Part shown: positions 6,754-10,855 of the stretch, piece by piece
Numbering within the stretch: position 1 is the first letter of the stretch
How the letters are laid out: the number at the start of each line of letters is the position of its first letter
Assembly (NCBI GenBank): GCA_012519125.1
Contig: JAAYQY010000151.1
Span: forward strand, 1 to 10,855
Source: Spirochaetales bacterium
GTDB lineage: Bacteria > Spirochaetota > Spirochaetia > Sphaerochaetales > Sphaerochaetaceae
Reading direction: 5' to 3'
DNA length: 10,855 nucleotides
Notes under the pieces: generated by a model
The model's input: the letters and a program-made list of their open reading frames with translations, nothing else
The model's database searches: none
What the model was told of the DNA's origin: nothing
Position numbers and translations under genes: made by a program

Positions 6754-7525
6754 AATACCGCTTGGTAAGCTGAACCGTCTCCTTCTCTCCTCTCAGGGCC
6801 GAGAGGATCCCGTGTGCAAGGTCATCAGCGACAACGCCTTGAAGGTACTCTCTTTCCACCAAAGGTAGGTATGTTGCATCAACTACCCACGAGAGAGCAC
6901 TTGCACTCAGCAGATCCATGGCCCAGGGGCCTAGCTCCGGAGCAAAGAGAGTCAGCAATCCCTGGTGCTTTCCAAGCGTTTCCAAACGCTTGGAAAACGC
7001 TTGGTCTGTCTCATCCTCTTGTTGTACAACTGTCCGACTGGAATCGAATGCATGGTGTCTCTGCCCCTCGTAGGTCAGCACAAGAGCCGATCCCCTTGCC
7101 CCCAACTCTTTCTGTGCCTTTTGCCAGTCAAAGCTCTGGTTCGGAATCAGGTAGGAAGAAAAGCGGGACCTATCGGAATGGGCACTGCCTATTCCGATGA
7201 GATGATCCTTTTCCAAACCAGTCAGCTTGTGCTTCTCCACAAGTTCAGTCAAGAGCGGAGAGAGCACCACATGGAGATTTCTCGGTTTGTGTGTTTCAGC
7301 AAGGAGACGATCATCAAGATCCGAAGGGACAACCTCTACCGATGAAAGCCTATACCCTCTCAGCAGCAGCTGTCTTTTCAATGTCCGTTCATTGGTTCGA
7401 TACACGGTTCGATAATAGGTAGCATCGACCATACAGACTATACGTCCTAAAAGAAGGAAATAGGCTGCAAGTGTTGCACAGAGCAACAGCATAACCAGAA
7501 GGGGCAACAGAATCCGCTTTCTCAT
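6719..7525 (-). CDS. Membrane-anchored protein of unknown function, possibly type I periplasmic-binding fold
   Basis: I do not recognise a named family. From the ATG at 7525 the protein is 268 residues. It has a basic MRKR start and one strong hydrophobic segment (5-29), so it is anchored in the inner membrane with the rest outside. The body alternates short hydrophobic strands and helices (HVVLSPL at 85-91, SALVLTYEG at 146-154, GLLTLFAPELGPWAMDLL at 189-206). It ends with WVVDATYLPLVEREYLQGVVADDLAHGILSAL, a pattern much like the last strand-helix unit of LacI/BMP-type sugar- or nucleoside-binding proteins. The frame extends to 7630, but the first 35 residues would precede the membrane segment and overlap the fba promoter. 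The start at 7525 has no ribosome site but sits at the predicted transcription start. The gene contains a perfect palindrome at 6969-6996. Confidence 0.72.
   Translation of the reverse strand: MRKRILLPLLVMLLLCATLAAYFLLLGRIVCMVDATYYRTVYRTNERTLKRQLLLRGYRLSSVEVVPSDLDDRLLAETHKPRNLHVVLSPLLTELVEKHKLTGLEKDHLIGIGSAHSDRSRFSSYLIPNQSFDWQKAQKELGARGSALVLTYEGQRHHAFDSSRTVVQQEDETDQAFSKRLETLGKHQGLLTLFAPELGPWAMDLLSASALSWVVDATYLPLVEREYLQGVVADDLAHGILSALRGEKETVQLTKRYFTEREIGGSLL
6969..7004. repeat. Perfect 13-base inverted repeat plus an adjacent direct copy, inside a coding region
   Basis: Arm one is TTTCCAAGCGTTT (6969-6981), two bases (CC) form the centre, and arm two is AAACGCTTGGAAA (6984-6996). A further copy of AAACGCTTGG follows at 6995-7004, with an 11-base period relative to 6984. 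It lies in the unknown membrane-protein gene and codes for the AFSKRLETLG segment (about 176-185). The 11-base period is not a multiple of three, so it is not a simple protein repeat. Confidence 0.85.
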
Positions 7526-7532
7526 ACTCGTG

Positions 7533-7561
7533 AATGTAGCAGGCCGTCCTTGTGGGGTCAA
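7533..7561 (-). promoter_or_regulatory. Promoter for the unknown membrane protein (leaderless)
   Basis: On the minus strand TTGACC (7561-7556), a 17-base spacer and TACATT (7538-7533). The -10 ends seven bases before the ATG at 7525, exactly the spacing seen for the TatD gene. Both hexamers are identical to those of the divergent fba promoter. Confidence 0.55.
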
Positions 7562-7579
7562 GAAACGGATGTATACAGG

Positions 7580-7608
7580 TTGACCACTTTGGGGAGATTG
7601 GATACATT
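7580..7608 (+). promoter_or_regulatory. Promoter for fba
   Basis: TTGACC (7580-7585), a 17-base spacer and TACATT (7603-7608). The transcript would start near 7615 and carry a leader of about 33 bases with AAGGAG at 7636-7641. Confidence 0.6.
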
Positions 7609-7647
7609 TGTACCGAAACGTACCTACCATTGCATAAGGAGCTATTT

Positions 7648-8640
7648 ATGACATCCTATAAGGAACTCGGTCTGGTCAATACCAGAGACATGTTTGCAAA
7701 AGCAGTCAAGGGCGGTTATGCCATTCCTGCCTATAACTTCAACAATATGGAGCAGCTTCAGGCCATCATCCAGGCTTGTGTGGCAACCAAGTCCCCTGTC
7801 ATCCTCCAGGTTTCCAAGGGAGCACGTGACTACGCCAATATCAACCTGCTGAGAAACATGGCTCGTGGCGCTGGTGAATATGCCGCCGAACTCGGCTGTG
7901 CCATTCCCATCGTCCTTCACCTTGACCACGGCGACAGCTTTGAGACTTGCAAAGATTGCATCGACAACGGGTTCTCTTCTGTCATGATCGATGGTTCCCA
8001 CCTCAGCTTTGAGGAAAACATCGCACTTACCAAGAAAGTGGTTGAGTATGCCCATGCTCACGATGTAACCGTTGAAGGTGAATTGGGTGTGCTTGCTGGC
8101 ATCGAGGACGAGGTCAGCTCGGCCGTCAGTCACTACACCAAGCCTGAGGAAGTCGTCGAGTTCGTCTCCCGCACTGGCGTTGACTCCCTTGCCATCTCCA
8201 TCGGCACCAGCCATGGTGCGAACAAGTTCGAGCCCTCACAGTGCACCCGCAATGCTGATGGCGTGTTGATTCCTCCCCCGCTGCGCTTCGACATCCTCGA
8301 GGAAATCGAGAAGCAGCTCCCCGGCTTCCCCATCGTGCTGCACGGTTCCTCTTCTGTCCCGATGGAGTATGTGAACATGATTCTTGCTTATGGTGGCACC
8401 CTCAAGGATAGCGTCGGCATTCCTGAAGAGCAGCTGCGCAAGGCGGCCAAGAGCGCTGTGTGCAAGATCAACATCGACAGCGATGGCAGACTTGCAATGA
8501 CTGCAATGATCCGCAAGGTTCTTGCAGATAAGCCCGGTGAGTTTGATCCCCGCAAGTACCTCGGACCAGCCCGTGATGAGCTGAAGAAGATGTACATACA
8601 CAAGAACATCAACGTACTCGGTTCTGCAAACAACGCATAA
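7648..8640 (+). CDS. fba: Class II fructose-1,6-bisphosphate aldolase
   Basis: This zinc-dependent TIM-barrel enzyme reversibly splits fructose 1,6-bisphosphate into dihydroxyacetone phosphate and glyceraldehyde 3-phosphate in cytosolic glycolysis and gluconeogenesis. Class II signatures are clear: YNFNNMEQ near the start (29-36), HLDHG with catalytic Asp93 and zinc ligand His94, VEGELG (142-147), SIGTSHG with His189 (184-190), LHGSSSVP with His232 (231-238), and the phosphate-binding KINIDSDGR (273-281). Length (330 aa) suits the class IIB type. The start at 7648 has an ideal AAGGAG seven bases upstream; a longer frame back to 7552 would run through the promoter. The gene is monocistronic, with its own promoter and a strong intrinsic terminator. 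Tagatose-bisphosphate aldolases share the motifs, but a single stand-alone gene of this form is most likely the glycolytic enzyme. Confidence 0.95.
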   Translation: MTSYKELGLVNTRDMFAKAVKGGYAIPAYNFNNMEQLQAIIQACVATKSPVILQVSKGARDYANINLLRNMARGAGEYAAELGCAIPIVLHLDHGDSFETCKDCIDNGFSSVMIDGSHLSFEENIALTKKVVEYAHAHDVTVEGELGVLAGIEDEVSSAVSHYTKPEEVVEFVSRTGVDSLAISIGTSHGANKFEPSQCTRNADGVLIPPPLRFDILEEIEKQLPGFPIVLHGSSSVPMEYVNMILAYGGTLKDSVGIPEEQLRKAAKSAVCKINIDSDGRLAMTAMIRKVLADKPGEFDPRKYLGPARDELKKMYIHKNINVLGSANNA

Positions 8641-8655
8641 CCCACTTTGTGATCG

Positions 8656-8689
8656 AAGGCCACCAGGTATACAGCCGGTGGCCTTTTTT
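8656..8689 (+). terminator. Intrinsic terminator of fba
   Basis: A nine-pair stem AAGGCCACC (8656-8664) / GGTGGCCTT (8677-8685) with a 12-base loop, running into a tract of six T (8684-8689). It lies 15 bases after the fba stop and before the infC promoter. Confidence 0.9.
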
Positions 8690-8711
8690 CTTAGGCTCTG
8701 GGGGCGATACT

Positions 8712-8740
8712 TTGATACGCTCCTATGCTTGTGATATATT
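8712..8740 (+). promoter_or_regulatory. Strong promoter of the infC-rpmI-rplT operon
   Basis: TTGATA (8712-8717), a 17-base spacer and TATATT (8735-8740), with an extended -10 TG at 8732-8733. It is the best match to a vegetative promoter in the window, in keeping with a translation operon. Transcription should start near 8747. Confidence 0.75.
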
Positions 8741-8746
8741 GTTCTG

Positions 8747-8811
8747 CGTCGGCCTTTTAGGCTGACTAACCCTCAACACAGTGGTTTTCACCGAAAACAC
8801 AAGGAGATCGA
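8747..8811 (+). promoter_or_regulatory. Structured leader of infC, candidate autoregulatory RNA
   Basis: Two hairpins fill most of the roughly 65-base leader. Hairpin one is GTCGGCCT-TTT-AGGCTGAC (8748-8766, eight pairs with one G-U) at the predicted 5' end. Hairpin two is GTGGTTTTC-ACC-GAAAACAC (8781-8800, six pairs, a one-base bulge and two more pairs) and ends directly against the AAGGAG at 8801. In Firmicutes and enterobacteria this operon is repressed by L20 binding to leader RNA. Whether this leader does the same is inference; no known Rfam class was recognised. Confidence 0.5.
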
Positions 8812-9366
8812 TTGGCTACGAAGGATTTGAGGATCAATAGACAGATCCGCGCGAGAGAAGTGTTCGTCATAGATGCTGATGGAAATCAGAAGGGCATCAT
8901 GAGTGTGTTTGACGCTGTCATGCTTGCTGAGAGTGTAGGATTGGATTTGGTGGAGGTGTCCCCCAACGCAAACCCGCCTGTCTGTAAGATTCTCGACTTC
9001 GGAAAGTACCGCTACGAGCAGGAAAAGCGGCTCAGGGATGCCAAGAAGAACCAGAGTGTCATCAAGATGAAGGAAATTCGGATGCAGCCCAAGATCGAGC
9101 GACATGATCTTGAGACAAAGTCCAAATTCATCGGGGACTTCCTGGGTGAGGGTAACAAGGTCAAGGTAAGCATCCGCTTCCGTGGCCGTGAATTGGCTCA
9201 CACCGAATTGGGTAAAGTAGTGCTCGACAAGATACTTGCCCAGCTTACGGAAAATGGTGTAGGCTACAACCTTGACAGAGACGCACTGATGGAAGGCAAG
9301 ATGATGAGTATGATCGTCAGCCCAGCCAAGGTCAGTGCTGCGCAGGTCAAGAAGGACAACCAGTAA
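8812..9366 (+). CDS. infC: Translation initiation factor IF-3
   Basis: IF-3 binds the 30S subunit, blocks premature 50S joining and checks the start codon and initiator tRNA. The N-domain reads [19 protein letters not shown] (8-26), [18 protein letters not shown] (43-60) and [12 protein letters not shown] Lys-rich linker (73-88) leads to the C-domain with [10 protein letters not shown] (94-103), [15 protein letters not shown] (116-130) and the terminal [14 protein letters not shown] (160-173). At 184 residues it is full length. The start is a TTG at 8812, five bases after AAGGAG. No ATG or GTG lies between the ribosome site and the conserved INR motif. A poor start codon on infC is a known device for autocontrol (AUU in E. 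coli). It is the first gene of the infC-rpmI-rplT operon. Confidence 0.96.
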   Translation: MATKDLRINRQIRAREVFVIDADGNQKGIMSVFDAVMLAESVGLDLVEVSPNANPPVCKILDFGKYRYEQEKRLRDAKKNQSVIKMKEIRMQPKIERHDLETKSKFIGDFLGEGNKVKVSIRFRGRELAHTELGKVVLDKILAQLTENGVGYNLDRDALMEGKMMSMIVSPAKVSAAQVKKDNQ

Positions 9367-9448
9367 ACAGTATCCCGCATGGGATGGTGAATATGCTGCT
9401 CAAAGGGGATCTTGTTCCTTGTGAGCGCAAGTTTGGAAGGTGCACAAA
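9367..9448 (+). promoter_or_regulatory. infC-rpmI spacer with small hairpins
   Basis: The 82-base spacer holds ATCCC-GCAT-GGGAT (9372-9385) just after the infC stop and CTTG-TGAGCG-CAAG (9418-9431) just before the rpmI ribosome site GGAAGG (9435-9440). There is no T-tract, so these are not terminators. They could modulate L35/L20 translation, as the equivalent spacer does in some bacteria; this is weak. Confidence 0.3.
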
Positions 9449-9646
9449 ATGCCCAAGATGAAAACAAGAAGGTCCGCTGCGAAGCGGTTCCACGTCACAG
9501 GAACCGGGAAGGTCCGCTACAAAAAGCAGGGTCTTCGCCACATTCTCACCAAGAAGAGCAGTAAGCGCAAGGGCAACCTCCGTGCTACTGGCATTCTCGA
9601 GTATATGGAAGCAAAGAGAGCCAAATCCATGCTTCCGTACGCATAA
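9449..9646 (+). CDS. rpmI: Large-subunit ribosomal protein bL35
   Basis: A 65-residue basic ribosomal protein of the 50S subunit. The opening [23 protein letters not shown] and [16 protein letters not shown] are diagnostic of L35. The ATG at 9449 is preceded by GGAAGG at a spacing of eight bases and gives the invariant MPKMKT N-terminus. An in-frame GTG nine bases earlier would add MHK and is rejected. It lies in the conserved order infC-rpmI-rplT, 12 bases before rplT. Confidence 0.97.
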   Translation: MPKMKTRRSAAKRFHVTGTGKVRYKKQGLRHILTKKSSKRKGNLRATGILEYMEAKRAKSMLPYA

Positions 9647-9658
9647 GGGGGTGGGAAA

Positions 9659-10018
9659 ATGCCTAGAGCAGTAGACGGAACAAAGCGTAAGGACAGAAGA
9701 AAGAAGATTCTTGAGCTGGCAAAAGGCTATTATGGCCGCAGAAGCACGAACAACCGCGTTGCAAAAGACGCAGTTGCAAAGGCTGGCCAGTACGCATATC
9801 GCGGTCGTAAGGAGCGTAAGCGGGATTTCCGCAAGCTCTGGATTGCAAGAATCAATGCTGCCGTGCAGGCTGAGGGGTTGAACTACTCCACGTTCATGCA
9901 TGGTATGAAGCTTGCCAACATCGAGATCAACAGGAAAGCCCTCTCCAATATGGCTATTGAAGACAAGGGAACGTTCTCTGCTCTCGTTGCACAGGTTAAG
10001 GTTGCCTTGGACAAATAA
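9659..10018 (+). CDS. rplT: Large-subunit ribosomal protein bL20
   Basis: bL20 binds 23S rRNA directly and is needed early in 50S assembly; in several bacteria it also represses its own operon. The 119-residue protein has the long basic N-terminal arm (MPRAVDGTKRKDRRKK), AKGYYGRRS (21-29), KRDFRKLWIARINAA (54-68) and the C-terminal RNA-binding YSTFMHGMKLANIEINRKAL. The VDGT near the N-terminus replaces the more usual basic residues there. The start at 9659 has an AAGGGGG ribosome site. It is co-transcribed with infC and rpmI, and with the small gene after it (38-base gap). Confidence 0.97.
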   Translation: MPRAVDGTKRKDRRKKILELAKGYYGRRSTNNRVAKDAVAKAGQYAYRGRKERKRDFRKLWIARINAAVQAEGLNYSTFMHGMKLANIEINRKALSNMAIEDKGTFSALVAQVKVALDK

Positions 10019-10056
10019 GTCAGACAACTCGTCCGGATACCCAATAAGGAGGAATC

Positions 10057-10413
10057 ATGTCAGTCGTTGATACCGTGAAAATGCTTGAACTGCGGACAAA
10101 GAAGGCTGCAGGCTTGATCGCCATGCTTCGCAAGGAGAAGGCAGAGCTGCAGGAAAAGTTCGATTTGGTACATGCACACAACGCTGAACTTGAAGAGTAT
10201 GTGGAAAGTTTTACTTCCAGCAACAGACTCATCGAGGAAAGCATTGCACAGGCTATGGAGAATCTCTCTTCCATCGACGGCCTCGACGATGTTCCTCTGT
10301 TGGACGACGCAGCGCTTGAGTTGGAAACTGCAGATGGTTTTACCAGTGGAGACGCTTTCGCCAATGACGAAGTCGACCTGGATGCCCTTCTGGAAGATTC
10401 TCCCTCTCTGTAG
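10057..10413 (+). CDS. Small ZapB-like coiled-coil protein with an acidic tail
   Basis: A soluble 118-residue protein. Residues 5 to about 60 form a clear heptad pattern (VKMLELRTKKAAGLIAMLRK, then AELQEKFDLVHAHNAELEEY), which resembles the dimeric coiled coil of the division factor ZapB. The second half is acidic and low in structure (DGLDDVPLLDDAALELE, then DEVDLDALLED) and has no counterpart in E. coli ZapB. The ATG at 10057 follows AAGGAGG by four bases, a strong ribosome site. It is the last gene of the translation operon, just before the UUCG terminator. ZapB-like function is inferred only from the coiled coil; coiled coils are easily mistaken for one another, so 'coiled-coil protein of unknown function' is the safe reading. 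Confidence 0.75.
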   Translation: MSVVDTVKMLELRTKKAAGLIAMLRKEKAELQEKFDLVHAHNAELEEYVESFTSSNRLIEESIAQAMENLSSIDGLDDVPLLDDAALELETADGFTSGDAFANDEVDLDALLEDSPSL

Positions 10414-10440
10414 TGTTGCCTGAGTATTCGGACACTGTCC

Positions 10441-10472
10441 AAAACGGGGCCTTCGGGCCCTGTTTTCTTTTT
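10441..10472 (+). terminator. Intrinsic terminator with a UUCG tetraloop, end of the infC operon
   Basis: An eleven-pair stem AAAACGGGGCC / GGCCCTGTTTT (one G-U) closed by TTCG (10452-10455) and followed by CTTTTT. It sits 28 bases after the coiled-coil gene. The A-run on the 5' side could also let it work on the opposite strand. Confidence 0.93.
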
Positions 10473-10548
10473 CTGCAACCCCTTTCACAAAGCCCTTTCT
10501 TATTGTACCATGTACGTGTGGCAAGCAATTGCCTTGATATTTGACAAG

Positions 10549-10733
10549 TTTCCTGCGGTGTGCGCCTGGAGCCACAGTCTCTTGGCTCAACATACACAAA
10601 TGGGATACGGCATAGCTGATTTGCATTGATCCGACGCCTTCGGGGTTTAATGGAACAGAATTTTCAGCACAACTGGCATCCCCCTTGAACCAAAGGTTCA
10701 AGAGCATTCTCCGGGTACGGCACCGCAGGTTTT
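10549..10733 (+). ncRNA. ssrS: 6S RNA, regulator of RNA polymerase holoenzyme
   Basis: 6S RNA mimics an open promoter and sequesters the sigma-70 holoenzyme. The closing stem is CCTGCGGTG (10552-10560) with CACCGCAGG (10721-10729), perfect over nine pairs. It continues past a small internal loop with CCTGGAG (10565-10571) and CTCCGGG (10709-10715). The large bubble follows. On its 3' side stands the hallmark hairpin CTTGAACC-AAA-GGTTCAAG (10684-10702), nearly the same as in E. coli 6S RNA. The apical arm is closed by GGGAT (10602-10606)/ATCCC (10678-10682) and GCTGA (10615-10619)/TCAGC (10664-10668). A run TTTTCTCTT follows the closing stem. Core length is about 178 nt, typical of the class. 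An outer ACAAG/CTTGT pairing (10544-10548 with 10736-10740) may extend the helix. The -10 may be GATATT (10536-10541), with no clear -35; exact ends are uncertain. Confidence 0.88.
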
Positions 10734-10759
10734 CTCTTGTATACAGGAACAAATCATCC

Positions 10760-10855
10760 ATGACACAACAGCAGAACGCCTTGGAGAACATTATCTTCAT
10801 CTCCCTCCCCCCTTCCATGGAGAGGGATATCAACAACTTTCATGTCGACAGTTCA
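10760..10855 (+). CDS. Start of an unidentified protein, cut by the window end
   Basis: An open frame of 32 codons from ATG at 10760 to the window edge, beginning MTQQQNALENIIFISLPPSM. AGGAA lies ten bases upstream, at 10745-10749, a slightly long spacing. The frame has no stop, and its position right after the 6S RNA on the same strand fits a downstream gene. I do not recognise the family, and too little is visible for a functional call. In enterobacteria the gene after 6S RNA is a 5-formyltetrahydrofolate cyclo-ligase relative, but nothing here shows that. Confidence 0.5.
   Translation, partial: MTQQQNALENIIFISLPPSMERDINNFHVDSS

Noticed and set aside
7570..7575. TATACA as a minus-strand -10 for the unknown membrane protein
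   Set aside because: No -35 lies at a suitable distance (ATCTCC), whereas TTGACC-17-TACATT closer to the gene fits much better.
7552..7647. 32-residue N-terminal extension of the aldolase
   Set aside because: It contains the promoter hexamers; the ATG at 7648 has an ideal AAGGAG and gives normal family length.
8811..8813. AUU start codon for infC as in E. coli
   Set aside because: ATT is present at these bases but is out of frame with the IF-3 reading frame; the in-frame codon is TTG at 8812.
9440..9448. GTG start for rpmI three codons upstream
   Set aside because: It overlaps the ribosome site GGAAGG and would precede the invariant MPKMKT start of L35.
10060..10836. A 258-codon minus-strand frame across the coiled-coil gene, the terminator and 6S RNA
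   Set aside because: It runs through a strong terminator and a structured RNA, is Cys/Arg-rich without domains, and opposes a gene with an ideal ribosome site.

Overview
The window looks like chromosomal DNA of a free-living spirochaete, most likely a Sphaerochaeta-type organism. This is judged from memory of protein style (IF3-L35-L20 block, class II aldolase, relaxed lipobox), not from a search. GC content is near 50 percent and coding density is very high. I see no insertion sequence, prophage, CRISPR array or tRNA.

Layout. (1) 25-2390, minus strand: a three-gene quaternary-amine (glycine betaine/choline type) ABC importer in the order permease, lipoprotein receptor, ATPase. (2) 2488-3522, plus strand: a two-domain acyltransferase-like protein (NAT_N/GNAT_C type), divergent from the importer. 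(3) 5863-3519, minus strand: a translationally coupled pair, a flavodoxin-like protein followed by a CrtI-type FAD oxidoreductase that carries an unusual cysteine-rich C-terminal domain. (4) 5962-6753, plus strand: a TatD-family metal-dependent hydrolase. (5) 7525-6719, minus strand: a membrane-anchored protein of unknown function with a periplasmic-binding-protein feel. (6) 7648-8640, plus strand: class II fructose-bisphosphate aldolase with its own promoter and terminator. (7) 8712-10472, plus strand: the translation operon infC-rpmI-rplT plus a small ZapB-like coiled-coil gene, with a strong promoter, a structured leader, a TTG start on infC and a UUCG-loop terminator. (8) about 10549-10733: a 6S RNA gene, followed by the start of an unidentified gene that runs off the window.

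How the parts fit. Most of the window is housekeeping: solute uptake, glycolysis, translation initiation and ribosome assembly, possibly coupled to division through the ZapB-like gene, and global RNA polymerase control by 6S RNA. The less ordinary material is the flavodoxin/CrtI-like redox pair with its ferredoxin-like tail, and the promoter architecture. Three plus/minus genes without a Shine-Dalgarno sequence (2488, 5962, 7525) each have a -35/-10 pair with a 17-base spacer placed so that transcription should begin at, or within a base or so of, the ATG. This suggests leaderless mRNAs. By contrast fba, infC, rpmI, rplT, the zapB-like gene and the flavodoxin gene have clear Shine-Dalgarno sequences. 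Gene ends are packed tightly: one convergent pair shares a CTAG as both stop codons, and another overlaps by 35 bases.
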